Part shown: positions 25,126 through 36,118 of the stretch, piece by piece
Numbering within the stretch: the first letter of the stretch is position 1
How the letters are laid out: every line of letters starts with the position of its first letter
DNA from: Bacillus pseudomycoides
GTDB lineage: Bacteria > Bacillota > Bacilli > Bacillales > Bacillaceae_G
Assembly (NCBI RefSeq): GCF_002582035.1
Contig: NZ_NUQE01000018.1
Span: 250,696-314,695, forward strand
Reading direction: 5' to 3'
DNA length: 64,000 nucleotides
Translations under genes and position numbers: made by a program
Notes under the pieces: model-generated
The model's database searches: none
Told to the model about the DNA's origin: nothing
What the model saw: only the letters and a program-made list of their open reading frames with translations

Positions 25126-25367
25126 TTTCGTTTTACCCCGCTCAAACAGACGGTACGTAAAGGTAAATCGAGAAGTAAAACCGTCTGTTTGAGCCCGATT
25201 GGTTCAACTAATTAGCAGCGAAAAATCGTGCTGCTAAAAGTTTCGCTTTATCCCGCTCAAACGGACGGTATAGGAAGAAAAATCAAGAAGTAAAACCGTC
25301 CGTAAGAGCCCGATTGGCTCAACTAATTAGCAGCGGAAAAACTGCTGCTAAAAGTTTCGCTGTATCT
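25126..25367 (+). repeat. bcr-like repeat, two tandem units
   Basis: Unit 1 and unit 2 each read 'GTTTCG(C)TTTA(T/C)CCCGCTCAAAC', then (A)GACGGT.../ACCGTC(T/C)GT arms, 'GAGCCCGATTGG(T/C)TCAACTAATTAGCAGC' and a small GCAGC / GCTGC hairpin. Two units about 120 bases long, roughly 85 per cent alike by eye. Fills most of the 350-base hemW-hrcA gap. Confidence 0.85.
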
Positions 25368-25380
25368 CATCACGTTTCCG

Positions 25381-25447
25381 TTGACAATTCAATATCAATT
25401 TTGGTAAGTTATTAATAGATTTAGCACTCAAAACGCAAGAGTGCTAA
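25381..25447 (+). promoter_or_regulatory. hrcA promoter with CIRCE operator
   Basis: Perfect CIRCE inverted repeat TTAGCACTC-N9-GAGTGCTAA at 25421-25447, the HrcA binding site. TTGACA at 25381 is the likely -35 with a weak -10 near 25405. HrcA, folded with the help of GroEL, represses here until heat shock. Confidence 0.95.
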
Positions 25448-25463
25448 CAGAGGTGATGATGAA

Positions 25464-26495
25464 ATGCTTACGGAACGTCAGCTCTTAATTTTACAGACAA
25501 TAATTGACGACTTTATCGGGTCTGCACAACCTGTCGGATCAAGAACATTATCTAAGAAAGAAGAAATTACATTTAGTTCAGCGACAATTCGAAATGAAAT
25601 GGCTGATTTAGAGGAACTCGGATTTATTGAAAAAACACATAGTTCTTCAGGGCGCGTTCCTTCTGAAAAAGGTTATCGCTTTTATGTAGATCATCTTCTT
25701 TCACCGCAGCATTTGCCAAGTGAGGATATTGTACAAATTAAAGACTTGTTTGCTGAAAGAGTTTTTGAAGCGGAAAAGCTTGCGCAGCAATCTGCACAAA
25801 TTTTATCAGAACTCACAAATTATACGGCAATTGTTCTTGGACCGAAAGTGAGTGCGAATAAGCTAAAAAATGTACAAATTCTTCCGCTCGATCACAAAAC
25901 AGCGGTCGCAATTATTGTAACTGATACAGGACATGTGCAAAGTAAAACCATCACTGTTCCGGAATCTGTTGATTTGCAAGATTTAGAAAAGATGGTTAAC
26001 ATTTTGAATGACAAGTTATCAGGTGTACCGATGTCAGAACTGCACAATAAAATCTTTAAAGAAATTGTAATGGTTTTGCGTCAGTATGTTCATAATTATG
26101 ATAGCGCCATGAAAATGTTAGACGGTACATTCCAATTTCCGTTATCTGAAAAAATATATTTTGGTGGGAAAGCAAATATGCTTGCTCAGCCAGAATTCCA
26201 TGACATTCAGAAGGTCCGATCATTATTCACTATGATTGAAAACGAAGATGCGTTTTATGACATCTTGCAGAGCAAACAAATTGGTATTCAAGTGAAAATT
26301 GGACGTGAAAATTCTTCTGCTGCCATGGAGGATTGTAGCTTAATTTCTGCGACATACTCGATTGGGGATGAGCAGCTTGGAACAATTGCGATTTTAGGAC
26401 CGACGAGAATGCAATACTCTCGTGTTATTAGTTTGTTGCAATTGTTTACAAAACAATTTACAGATGGAATGAACGGTTTATATAAACCGAAATAA
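25464..26495 (+). CDS. hrcA: Heat-inducible transcription repressor HrcA
   Basis: 343 residues. Represses CIRCE-bearing operons (this one and groESL). N-terminal winged helix '[17 protein letters not shown]' with '[18 protein letters not shown]' as recognition region, then '[17 protein letters not shown]', a GAF-like middle domain and C-terminal '[16 protein letters not shown]'. ATG 25464 follows AGAGGTGATGA. First gene of hrcA-grpE-dnaK-dnaJ-prmA-rsmE-mtaB. Confidence 0.98.
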   Translation: MLTERQLLILQTIIDDFIGSAQPVGSRTLSKKEEITFSSATIRNEMADLEELGFIEKTHSSSGRVPSEKGYRFYVDHLLSPQHLPSEDIVQIKDLFAERVFEAEKLAQQSAQILSELTNYTAIVLGPKVSANKLKNVQILPLDHKTAVAIIVTDTGHVQSKTITVPESVDLQDLEKMVNILNDKLSGVPMSELHNKIFKEIVMVLRQYVHNYDSAMKMLDGTFQFPLSEKIYFGGKANMLAQPEFHDIQKVRSLFTMIENEDAFYDILQSKQIGIQVKIGRENSSAAMEDCSLISATYSIGDEQLGTIAILGPTRMQYSRVISLLQLFTKQFTDGMNGLYKPK

Positions 26496-26499
26496 TAGA

Positions 26500-26548
26500 A
26501 AACTTTCATTTGTGGCGGGGGGTATCTCCGCTGCTGATGAGTAGTTGG
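26500..26548 (-). repeat. bcr-like repeat fragment
   Basis: 'AAAACTTTCATTTGTGGCGGGG' and 'CTGCTGATGAGTAG' resemble the reverse-oriented end of the family; it lies in the hrcA-grpE gap. Confidence 0.45.
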
Positions 26549-26618
26549 ATAAAAGAAATGAGATTGCTGGATTAATGTAGTATTGTGTTAATCTTGCCTT
26601 TTTAAGGAGGTGAAAGTT

Positions 26619-29050
<2,432 letters not shown>

Positions 29051-29065
29051 TAAAATAAGTAAGAT

Positions 29066-29109
29066 GACAAAAAGTCAAAGTCAAGCGTGCCTTGGCTTTG
29101 GCTTTTTTC
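29066..29109 (+). terminator. Terminator or attenuator between dnaK and dnaJ
   Basis: AAAGTCAAAGTCAAG / CTTGGCTTTGGCTTT paired with several G-U, loop CGTGC, then TTTTT. It likely lowers dnaJ and distal expression relative to dnaK. Confidence 0.85.
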
Positions 29110-29199
29110 GCGAGTGAAGAAAAGACTGGGTGTACACAGAGTCTTTTGTGTGAGAGTCCAATGTTTTTCTTTTTGCATACTGTAAGTGAGGAAACAGTG

Positions 29200-29229
29200 T
29201 TGCAAAGCACTTTCTTTCGATGTTAAAAT
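29200..29229 (+). promoter_or_regulatory. Internal sigma-A promoter for dnaJ
   Basis: TTGCAA, 18 bases, TAAAAT, downstream of the terminator. It would keep dnaJ, prmA, rsmE and mtaB expressed without heat shock. Confidence 0.55.
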
Positions 29230-29265
29230 TACGTTTATGTGAAAGGAATCGGGGGTTACAAACTT

Positions 29266-30378
29266 ATGAGTAAACGAGATTACTATGAGGTGCTTGGCGT
29301 TAGCAAGAGTGCTTCAAAAGACGAGATTAAAAAAGCATACCGTCGTTTGGCGAAAAAGTATCATCCAGATGTAAGTACAGAAGAAAATGCAATTGAAAAA
29401 TTTAAAGAAGTGCAAGAAGCATATGAAGTATTAAGTGATGATTCAAAACGTGCACAGTACGACCAATTTGGTCATGCTGATCCAAATCAAGGCTTTGGTG
29501 GTTTTGGTGGTGGCGACTTCGGTGGTGGATTCGGTTTTGAAGACATCTTCAGTTCATTCTTTGGTGGTGGAGGCGGTAGACGCCGTGATCCAAATGCGCC
29601 GCGTCAAGGGGCAGATCTTCAATATCAAGTGAATTTAAATTTTGAAGAGTCAATTTCTGGTAAGGAAATGGATATTGAAATTCCAATTGAAGATCCTTGT
29701 GATACATGTAACGGTAGCGGAGCAAAACCGGGAACTTCGAAAGAAACATGTAAACATTGTTCTGGAACAGGGCAAGTTAGCGTGGAGCAAAACACACCAT
29801 TTGGTCGTATTGTGAATCGTCAAGCTTGTAGACAATGTTCTGGAACAGGCCAAATAATTAAAGATAAATGTATAACATGTCATGGATCTGGAAAAGTGCG
29901 TAAACGCAAAAAAATTAATGTTAAAATTCCAGCAGGTATTGATAACGGTCAACAAATTCGCGTGACCGGTAAAGGAGAAGCTGGTATAAACGGCGGACCA
30001 GCTGGTGACTTATATGTAGTAGTTCATGTGAAAGAGCATGAATTCTTCCATCGTGAAGGTGATGATATTATTTGCGAAATGCCATTAACATTTGCGCAAG
30101 TAGCACTTGGAGATGAAGTCGAAGTTCCGACTGTGCATGGAAAAATAAAATTAAAAATTCCAGCAGGAACACAAACAGGAACAGAATTCCGTTTAAAAGG
30201 AAAAGGTGCTCCGAACGTACGCGGATATGGGCAGGGTGATCAATATGTTGTTGTTCGTGTTGTTATACCGACAAAATTAACATCGCATCAAAAAGAATTG
30301 CTAAGAGAATTTGCAGGTCAAGAAGACCATGATAATAGCCTGTTTAAAAAGCTTAAACGAGCTTTTAAAGGGGAATAA
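29266..30378 (+). CDS. dnaJ: Chaperone DnaJ (Hsp40)
   Basis: 370 residues. DnaK cochaperone. J domain with HPD in 'KYHPDV', Gly/Phe region ('[14 protein letters not shown]'), four CxxCxGxG zinc repeats ([32 protein letters not shown]), then the substrate-binding C-terminal domains. I start at ATG 29266 ([11 protein letters not shown]); the ORF runs upstream but only this start aligns with the family, with GGGGG upstream. Confidence 0.98.
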   Translation: MSKRDYYEVLGVSKSASKDEIKKAYRRLAKKYHPDVSTEENAIEKFKEVQEAYEVLSDDSKRAQYDQFGHADPNQGFGGFGGGDFGGGFGFEDIFSSFFGGGGGRRRDPNAPRQGADLQYQVNLNFEESISGKEMDIEIPIEDPCDTCNGSGAKPGTSKETCKHCSGTGQVSVEQNTPFGRIVNRQACRQCSGTGQIIKDKCITCHGSGKVRKRKKINVKIPAGIDNGQQIRVTGKGEAGINGGPAGDLYVVVHVKEHEFFHREGDDIICEMPLTFAQVALGDEVEVPTVHGKIKLKIPAGTQTGTEFRLKGKGAPNVRGYGQGDQYVVVRVVIPTKLTSHQKELLREFAGQEDHDNSLFKKLKRAFKGE

Positions 30379-30406
30379 TGGAAATAAAAGATGGAGTTGG
30401 TAAATT

Positions 30407-31345
30407 GTGAAATGGTCAGAAATTAGTATTCATACAACAGAGGAAGCGGTAGAAGCAATCTCGCATATTTTACACGAGGCAGGAGCAAGCGGTGTTGCGA
30501 TTGAAGATCCTGCTGAATTAACGAAAGAGCGTGAACAACAATTTGGTGAGATTTATGCGTTAAATCCAGCTGAATATCCAACTGAAGGTGTACTTGTAAA
30601 AGCGTATTTCCCAAAGACTGATGCTTTACAAGAAACAGTTGCAAGTGTAAAAGTATCCATTGACTTGTTGCCTTCTTATGGAATTGAGATTGGAGCAGCG
30701 ACGGTATCTGTTAATGAAGTAGATGAAGAGGATTGGGCTACTGCTTGGAAAAAGTATTACCATCCAGTGAAAATTTCTGATACATTTACAATTGTGCCAA
30801 CATGGGAAGAGTATACACCTTCTTCGCCAGAAGAAAAAATTATTGAGTTAGACCCAGGGATGGCATTTGGTACAGGAACACATCCAACAACAACGATGTG
30901 TATTCGTGCTTTAGAAAAAACAGTACAACCTGGTGATACTGTTATTGACGTTGGAACAGGATCTGGCGTATTAAGTATTGCTGCTGCTAAATTAGGGGCC
31001 GCTTCTATTCAAGCATACGATTTAGACCCAGTAGCAGTAGAAAGCGCTGAGATGAATGTGCGATTAAATCGTACAGAGAATGTTGTAACTGTTGGACAAA
31101 ACAGTTTACTAGAGGGCATTGAAGGCCCTGTTGATTTAATTGTTGCAAATTTACTAGCGGAAATTATTTTATTATTCCCAGAAGATGCAGCAAAAGTTGT
31201 GAAGCAAGGTGGATTATTCATTACATCTGGTATTATTGCTGCGAAAGAAAAAATTGTAACAGAAGCGTTAGTAAAAGCAGGTTTTACAGTAGAAGAAGTG
31301 TTAACGATGGAAGATTGGGTAGCAATTATTGCACGTAAAGGATAA
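30407..31345 (+). CDS. prmA: Ribosomal protein L11 methyltransferase
   Basis: 312 residues. Trimethylates uL11. N-terminal substrate domain ('[18 protein letters not shown]'), then the Rossmann methyltransferase with 'FGTGTHPTT' and SAM motif '[17 protein letters not shown]', and 'VANLLAEII' (post-I/NxxxL). GTG start at 30407. Heat-shock operon position conserved (yqeT in B. subtilis). Confidence 0.97.
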   Translation: MKWSEISIHTTEEAVEAISHILHEAGASGVAIEDPAELTKEREQQFGEIYALNPAEYPTEGVLVKAYFPKTDALQETVASVKVSIDLLPSYGIEIGAATVSVNEVDEEDWATAWKKYYHPVKISDTFTIVPTWEEYTPSSPEEKIIELDPGMAFGTGTHPTTTMCIRALEKTVQPGDTVIDVGTGSGVLSIAAAKLGAASIQAYDLDPVAVESAEMNVRLNRTENVVTVGQNSLLEGIEGPVDLIVANLLAEIILLFPEDAAKVVKQGGLFITSGIIAAKEKIVTEALVKAGFTVEEVLTMEDWVAIIARKG

Positions 31346-31395
31346 GATAGAATTTTCCTTGTTCAAGTGTACAGTGCCCGTTTGTACGGGAGAAT

Positions 31396-31500
31396 GTAAG
31401 TGGAAAGTCTCTCGCTGAAAGTAGTGAGGGACTTACCGTTTGTTTAGTCTAAATCATACTGTTTGGCTCTTTTCGTAAGCATTCGTTTACGAAAAGAGCT
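31396..31500 (+). repeat. Two hairpins before rsmE, divergent bcr-like unit
   Basis: Arm pair GTAAG..AAGTC / GAGGGACTTAC at 31396-31435, then a perfect 13-base stem GCTCTTTTCGTAA / TTACGAAAAGAGC at 31466-31499. The link resembles the two-hairpin plan of the bcr-like family but the core motif is degenerate. Ends ten bases before the rsmE ribosome site. Confidence 0.5.
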
Positions 31501-31518
31501 AAACTTTACTAAGGTGAT

Positions 31519-32271
31519 ATGATGCAGCGTTATTTTGTAGAAGAGCAAAACATAAATGAAACAACAATTCGTATTGTAGGAGATGATGTGCATCACATCG
31601 GAAGAGTGATGCGTATGACGCCTGGTGATCACATTTATTGTTGTACAAATGGAAAAACAGCAATTTGTACAATTGCTGAAATTACCAATGAATTTATAAA
31701 TACAACTATTGTAGAATGGGTAGAGATGTCAAGTGAACTACCTGTATTTGTGACAATTGCTAGCGGACTGCCTAAAGGAGATAAGCTTGAGTTGATTTTA
31801 CAAAAAGGAACTGAGCTTGGAGCAGCCGCCTTTTTACCGTTTCAAGCATCTCGATCTATTGTAAAATGGGATGCGAAAAAAGCAGGTAAAAAAGTAGAGC
31901 GTTTCAATAAAATTGTAAAAGAGGCAGCTGAACAGTCTCATCGCAGTGAAATTCCGACTGTGTATGCACCTGTTTCTTTTAAAGAGCTTCTCGCGATGAG
32001 TAAAGACTATGATAGCTGCCTTGTTGCGTATGAAGAAGAAGCAAAGCAAGGTGAAAAAACAAATTTTGCTAAGGCCTTAACAAAGTTGGAGCCAGGACAA
32101 AAGGTGCTCATTGTATTTGGCCCAGAAGGTGGTTTAACAGAAGAGGAAGTATCTTCTCTTTCTGAGCATGCTTTTGTACCTTGTAGTTTAGGGCCAAGAA
32201 TATTGCGGACAGAAACGGCGCCTTTATATGCGCTAAGTGCCGCATCTTATCATTTTGAATTAATGGGGTGA
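31519..32271 (+). CDS. rsmE: 16S rRNA m3U1498 methyltransferase
   Basis: 250 residues (249 from the second ATG). SPOUT-fold enzyme with N-terminal PUA-like domain ('MQRYFVEEQ', 'HHIGRVMRM') and knot-forming 'IVFGPEGGLTEEEV' and 'LGPRILRTETAPL' motifs. AAGGTGAT just upstream. Six bases before mtaB. Confidence 0.96.
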   Translation: MMQRYFVEEQNINETTIRIVGDDVHHIGRVMRMTPGDHIYCCTNGKTAICTIAEITNEFINTTIVEWVEMSSELPVFVTIASGLPKGDKLELILQKGTELGAAAFLPFQASRSIVKWDAKKAGKKVERFNKIVKEAAEQSHRSEIPTVYAPVSFKELLAMSKDYDSCLVAYEEEAKQGEKTNFAKALTKLEPGQKVLIVFGPEGGLTEEEVSSLSEHAFVPCSLGPRILRTETAPLYALSAASYHFELMG

Positions 32272-32277
32272 ATATAT

Positions 32278-33630
32278 ATGGCAACTGTTGCGTTTCATAC
32301 GTTAGGTTGTAAAGTAAACCACTACGAGACAGAAGCAATTTGGCAACTGTTTAAACAAGGTGGTTATGAACGAACTGAATTTGAAAAAACAGCTGATGTA
32401 TATGTGATTAATACATGTACTGTAACGAATACAGGGGATAAAAAAAGTCGTCAAGTCATTCGTCGTGCCGTTCGTCAAAATCCTGATGCGGTAATTTGTG
32501 TAACGGGATGTTATGCACAAACATCTCCAGCAGAAATTATGGCAATTCCAGGTGTGGATATTGTTGTCGGAACGCAAGACCGTGAGAAAATGCTTGGCTA
32601 TATTGAAGAATATCGCAATGAACGTCAGCCAATTAATGCTGTACGTAACATTATGAAAACACGTGTATATGAAGAATTAGACGTACCGTATTTTACAGAT
32701 CGTACACGTGCATCTTTGAAAATTCAAGAAGGATGTAACAACTTCTGTACGTTCTGTATCATTCCATGGGCTCGTGGTTTAATGCGTTCTCGTGATGGGA
32801 AAGAAGTTATTCGTCAAGCGCAGCAATTGGTAGATGCTGGTTATAGGGAAATCGTCTTAACAGGTATTCACACAGGTGGATACGGTGAAGATATGAAAGA
32901 TTATAATTTGGCAGGATTACTTCGCGATATGGAAGCGCAAGTAACAGGTTTAAAACGTCTGCGCATTTCTTCCATTGAAGCAAGTCAAATTACTGATGAA
33001 GTGATTGAAGTACTGCGCGACTCTAAAGTTGTTGTACGTCATTTACACATTCCGCTTCAATCTGGATCTAATACAGTGTTGAAGCGTATGCGTCGTAAAT
33101 ATACAATGGAATTTTTCCAGGAGCGTTTAGACCGCTTAAAAGAAGCGTTGCCAGGATTAGCAGTTACATCTGATGTTATCGTAGGTTTCCCTGGTGAAAC
33201 AGAAGAAGAATTTATGGAAACGTTCAATTTTATTAAAAATAATCGTTTCTCTGAACTTCATGTATTCCCGTATTCTAAACGTACAGGAACACCAGCGGCA
33301 CGTATGGATGATCAAGTACCAGAAGAAACTAAGAACGAACGTGTACATCGTTTGATTGCATTATCTGATCAATTAGCGAAAGAGTATGCATCTCAGTTTG
33401 AGGGCGAAGTTCTTGAAATTATTCCAGAAGAACCATTTAAAGAAGCTGATCGTGAAGGATTATATGTAGGCTATACAGATAATTACTTAAAAGTTGTCTT
33501 TGAAGGATCTGAAGAATTAATCGGTAAATTGATTAAGGTGAAAATCACGAAAGCTGGTTACCCTTATAATGAAGCACAATTTGTTCGTGTGTTAGAAGAT
33601 GTATCCCCGAAAGAATCAGCAAGCGCATAA
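32278..33630 (+). CDS. mtaB: tRNA t6A37 methylthiotransferase MtaB
   Basis: 450 residues. Adds a methylthio group to t6A37 of ANN-decoding tRNAs. N-terminal UPF0004 domain with cluster Cys (Cys11 in 'LGCKVN', 'NTCTVT', 'VTGCYA'), radical SAM core 'EGCNNFCTFCIIPWARG' and a C-terminal TRAM domain. 'HLHIPLQSGS' and 'DVIVGFPGE' are family motifs. Last gene of the heat-shock operon. Confidence 0.97.
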   Translation: MATVAFHTLGCKVNHYETEAIWQLFKQGGYERTEFEKTADVYVINTCTVTNTGDKKSRQVIRRAVRQNPDAVICVTGCYAQTSPAEIMAIPGVDIVVGTQDREKMLGYIEEYRNERQPINAVRNIMKTRVYEELDVPYFTDRTRASLKIQEGCNNFCTFCIIPWARGLMRSRDGKEVIRQAQQLVDAGYREIVLTGIHTGGYGEDMKDYNLAGLLRDMEAQVTGLKRLRISSIEASQITDEVIEVLRDSKVVVRHLHIPLQSGSNTVLKRMRRKYTMEFFQERLDRLKEALPGLAVTSDVIVGFPGETEEEFMETFNFIKNNRFSELHVFPYSKRTGTPAARMDDQVPEETKNERVHRLIALSDQLAKEYASQFEGEVLEIIPEEPFKEADREGLYVGYTDNYLKVVFEGSEELIGKLIKVKITKAGYPYNEAQFVRVLEDVSPKESASA

Positions 33631-33633
33631 CCG

Positions 33634-33670
33634 AAAAGCATGCAAACAGTTTTGTTTGCATGCTTTTTTA
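33634..33670 (+). terminator. Terminator of the hrcA-mtaB operon
   Basis: AAAAGCATGCAAAC / GTTTGCATGCTTTT, followed by T's. Confidence 0.93.
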
Positions 33671-33795
33671 TTTGATGGAGAAGTTAAAATATGAAAACGC
33701 TATATTTTATGATATAATGCTGAAGATTAAGGTTGTCAGACAACTAACAAGTAATAAAATCGCTGAGTATAAGTTGAGAAAGGGGCAATTTTTAA

Positions 33796-34461
33796 ATGAA
33801 CTATGCAAAATTAATTGATCATACGTTATTAAAACCCGATGCAAAAAAAGAGGCAATCGTTACTCTATGCGAAGAGGCGAAACAACATGATTTTGCTTCT
33901 GTATGTGTAAATCCAACATGGGTTGAAACAGCAGCAGAAATTTTAAAAGGGACAGACGTAAAAGTTTGTACGGTAATTGGATTCCCTCTTGGAGCAAACA
34001 CACCAGAAACGAAAGCATTTGAAACAAAAGATGCGATTGCAAAAGGTGCAACAGAAGTTGACATGGTGATTAATATCGGTGCATTAAAAGATAAAAACGA
34101 CGAGCTAGTAGAGCGTGATGTTCGCGCTGTTGTCGAAGCTGCAAAAGGAAAGGCACTTGTAAAAATAATTATTGAAACATGTCTATTAACAGAAGAAGAA
34201 AAAGTTCGTGCCTGTGAATTATCTGTAAAAGCAGGCGTTGATTTTGTAAAAACATCAACAGGATTTTCAACAGGCGGTGCAACAGTAGAAGATGTTGCAT
34301 TAATGAGAAAAACAGTAGGATCAGATATCGGTGTAAAAGCATCAGGCGGTGTTCGTGACGAAAAAGGTATGGACGCAATGGTAGAAGCAGGTGCAACGCG
34401 TATCGGTACAAGCTCTGGTGTAGCGCTAGTAAGCGGAAAAACAGCAACAACTGATTATTAA
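33796..34461 (+). CDS. deoC: Deoxyribose-phosphate aldolase
   Basis: 221 residues. Splits 2-deoxyribose 5-phosphate into glyceraldehyde 3-phosphate and acetaldehyde. TIM-barrel with Schiff-base Lys in '[11 protein letters not shown]' and the proton-relay Lys in 'GVKASGGV'. '[11 protein letters not shown]' is the N-terminal mark. A TATAAT at 33714 may be its -10; AAAGGGGC precedes the ATG. In B. subtilis this position between mtaB and rpsU holds another gene, so synteny differs here. Confidence 0.95.
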   Translation: MNYAKLIDHTLLKPDAKKEAIVTLCEEAKQHDFASVCVNPTWVETAAEILKGTDVKVCTVIGFPLGANTPETKAFETKDAIAKGATEVDMVINIGALKDKNDELVERDVRAVVEAAKGKALVKIIIETCLLTEEEKVRACELSVKAGVDFVKTSTGFSTGGATVEDVALMRKTVGSDIGVKASGGVRDEKGMDAMVEAGATRIGTSSGVALVSGKTATTDY

Positions 34462-34464
34462 TTT

Positions 34465-34620
34465 AAAAGCGGAGGCGGCTCGTTTAGAACATGAGGGCGT
34501 TGGAAGTCTTGACGCAGAGGCGATTTTTGCCTCGTAGGAAAGAATGAAACGACCGAATGTTCTAGCCGCTGCAGCTGGATAAAATAAAAGCGGAGCCGAC
34601 TGTTCAGTCCCGTTGGCTAA
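34465..34620 (+). repeat. Structured repeated element downstream of deoC
   Basis: Two units start with the same AAAAGCGGAG (34466 and 34587). Unit 1 folds with outer stems GCGGCT / AGCCGC (34475-34480 with 34564-34569) and AGAACAT / ATGTTCT (34486-34492 with 34557-34563), and inner hairpins GCGT / ACGC and GAGGC-GATTTTT-GCCTC. CGTTT (34481-34485) and AAACG (34547-34551) are complementary and would form a pseudoknot. Unit 2 is a short hairpin, AGCCGAC / GTTGGCT. No ORF is supported here. It is unlike the bcr-like family elsewhere in the window. Confidence 0.65.
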
Positions 34621-34737
34621 AGTTCTTTAACACGAGCGTCTAGAATACTGTACCCAGATAATAAAAAATAGAAGCGAACATTTTGGTAGAATAATGTCAC
34701 ATTGATATAGAATTTTATCTCGAAATTGCACGTACTA

Positions 34738-34774
34738 TGAAAAAAGAAGAACAATCGCTCTTCTTTTCTTTTAT
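34738..34774 (+). terminator. Terminator upstream of rpsU
   Basis: AAAAGAAG / CTTCTTTT with a ten-base loop and a T-rich tail; presumably ends transcripts from deoC and the structured element. Confidence 0.7.
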
Positions 34775-34782
34775 CAGATAGT

Positions 34783-34812
34783 TGACCTAAAAGTATAAAA
34801 TGTATTATAATC
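34783..34812 (+). promoter_or_regulatory. rpsU-yqeY sigma-A promoter
   Basis: TTGACC, 18 bases, TATAAT; the -10 ends 82 bases before the rpsU ATG. Confidence 0.75.
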
Positions 34813-34894
34813 GTAAAAGACATGCTGAGAAAGTGTTTCTTTTTGCATGCTGAAATTAGGATGTAAGTGGATGTTTCGGAGGGAGGGAAAGAGA

Positions 34895-35068
34895 ATGTCA
34901 AAAACAGTCGTTCGTAAAAACGAGTCTTTGGAGGATGCACTTCGCCGTTTTAAAAGATCAACTTCTAAAGCTGGTACGCTTGCTGAAGCAAGAAAGCGCG
35001 AGTTCTATGAAAAGCCAAGCGTAAAACGCAAGAAGAAATCTGAAGCGGCAAGAAAACGCAAATTCTAA
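34895..35068 (+). CDS. rpsU: 30S ribosomal protein bS21
   Basis: 57 residues, extremely basic, small-subunit protein near the anti-Shine-Dalgarno region. '[20 protein letters not shown]' is diagnostic. ATG 34895 with GGAGGGAGG-type ribosome site; a longer upstream frame is not homologous. Sixteen bases before yqeY, a conserved pair. Confidence 0.97.
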   Translation: MSKTVVRKNESLEDALRRFKRSTSKAGTLAEARKREFYEKPSVKRKKKSEAARKRKF

Positions 35069-35083
35069 GAGAGGGTGTAATTT

Positions 35084-35527
35084 ATGAGTCTTCTCAGTCG
35101 TTTAAACGATGATATGAAACAAGCGATGAAGAATAGAGAAAAAGAAAAATTAACCGTTATTCGTATGGTTAAGGCTGCTTTACAAAATGAAGAAATTAAA
35201 CTGCAGCACTCTCTTCTAGAAGATGAGGAATTAACAGTTTTAACTCGTGAAGTAAAACAGTATAAAGACTCCCTCCTTGAATTTGAAAAAGCGGGTCGTG
35301 AAGACCTTGTTGATAAACTGAAAAGCGAAATTCAGATTTTAGAAACATATTTGCCAGAGCAATTAACAGAAGAAGAATTGGCTGCTGTTATTCAGCAAAC
35401 TATTTCTGAAGTTGGTGCAGCTTCTAAAGCTGATATGGGCAAAGTGATGAGTGCTGTTATGCCGAAAGTAAAAGGTAAAGCAGATGGCTCACAAGTGAAT
35501 AGGCTTGTTTCACAACTATTAGCATAA
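35084..35527 (+). CDS. yqeY: YqeY, GatB/YqeY-domain protein
   Basis: 147 residues, entirely the helical GatB/YqeY domain found at the tail of GatB, thought to bind tRNA. '[20 protein letters not shown]' and '[15 protein letters not shown]' are typical. The precise role of the free-standing protein is unknown. ATG 35084 with GAGAGGGTG. Followed by a strong terminator. Confidence 0.93.
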   Translation: MSLLSRLNDDMKQAMKNREKEKLTVIRMVKAALQNEEIKLQHSLLEDEELTVLTREVKQYKDSLLEFEKAGREDLVDKLKSEIQILETYLPEQLTEEELAAVIQQTISEVGAASKADMGKVMSAVMPKVKGKADGSQVNRLVSQLLA

Positions 35528-35563
35528 AAAAGCGTCTCATTTATAATGAGACGCTTTTTTATG
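35527..35563 (+). terminator. yqeY terminator
   Basis: AAAAGCGTCTCAT / ATGAGACGCTTTT with a five-base loop and six T. Confidence 0.94.
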
Positions 35564-35632
35564 TTTTTTTCAATTTGGACGTGATATTACAAGCTTTTTT
35601 TTCATACATATGGGATGAGAGGGGGGTCTTCG

Positions 35633-35926
35633 ATGAGAAAGTTGCAGCAAATGAAAAATTGGATTACTAAGCAGATAGACCTACCTGCGGATGTATTCAT
35701 GGATCTGCCGAGAATTACCCTTGTCGGGCAGGTGCATATTTATATAGAAAATCATCGTGGATTATTAGTATTTAGTGATAAAGAGGTACGGCTTTTGTTA
35801 AAGCAAGGACAATTATTAATAAAAGGGGACTCTTTTGTTATTAAAACGATTCTTCCAGAAGAGCTTTTACTTGAGGGAACTATTGAGCAAGTCTTGTTTT
35901 TAGAAGAAGAAAAGAAAGATAGATAA
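35633..35926 (+). CDS. yqfC: Sporulation protein YqfC
   Basis: 97 residues, YabP/YqfC family, a mother-cell protein whose family takes part in spore cortex/coat assembly. 'MDLPRITLVGQVHIYIENHR' and 'VRLLLKQGQLLIKG' are the family core. I choose ATG 35633, seven bases after GAGAGGGGGG; an earlier in-frame ATG at 35615 overlaps the ribosome site. Usually transcribed with yqfD; here a bcr-like repeat sits between them. Confidence 0.93.
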   Translation: MRKLQQMKNWITKQIDLPADVFMDLPRITLVGQVHIYIENHRGLLVFSDKEVRLLLKQGQLLIKGDSFVIKTILPEELLLEGTIEQVLFLEEEKKDR

Positions 35927-35931
35927 AGTGG

Positions 35932-36052
35932 AAATTCCATTCGTGAGACGCTTTTCCTCACGAATGGTGAGTTGAACCAATCGGGCTCAAACAGTCGATT
36001 AGTATTCGCCTCTTAGTCTTACTGCTACAACCGATTGTTTGAGCGGGGCAAG
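35932..36052 (-). repeat. bcr-like repeat, reverse orientation
   Basis: 'AAAGTGGAAATTCCATTCGTGAG' with arms TTCGTGAG / CTCACGAA, core 'GTTGAACCAATCGGGCTCAAACAG', second arms AAACAGTCG / CGATTGTTT, end 'GAGCGGGGCAA'. Inserted between yqfC and yqfD and extending the open frame upstream of yqfD artificially. Confidence 0.85.
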
Positions 36053-36118
36053 GTGATAGGAAAGGTGCAGGTCTTTATGGAGACTGCGCCTTTTTCAGAA
36101 AGCAGATGGGGGCGACCT

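Noticed and set aside
25126-25367. Repeats suggesting a CRISPR array
   Set aside because: Only two long imperfect units with hairpins, no short uniform repeats or spacers, no cas genes; part of the bcr-like family.
34617-34940. 107-residue minus-strand ORF upstream of rpsU
   Set aside because: Covers the rpsU promoter and a terminator; composition random.
36035-36118. N-terminal extension of yqfD from TTG 36035
   Set aside because: First part is bcr-like repeat; family alignment and GGGGG ribosome site support ATG 36119.
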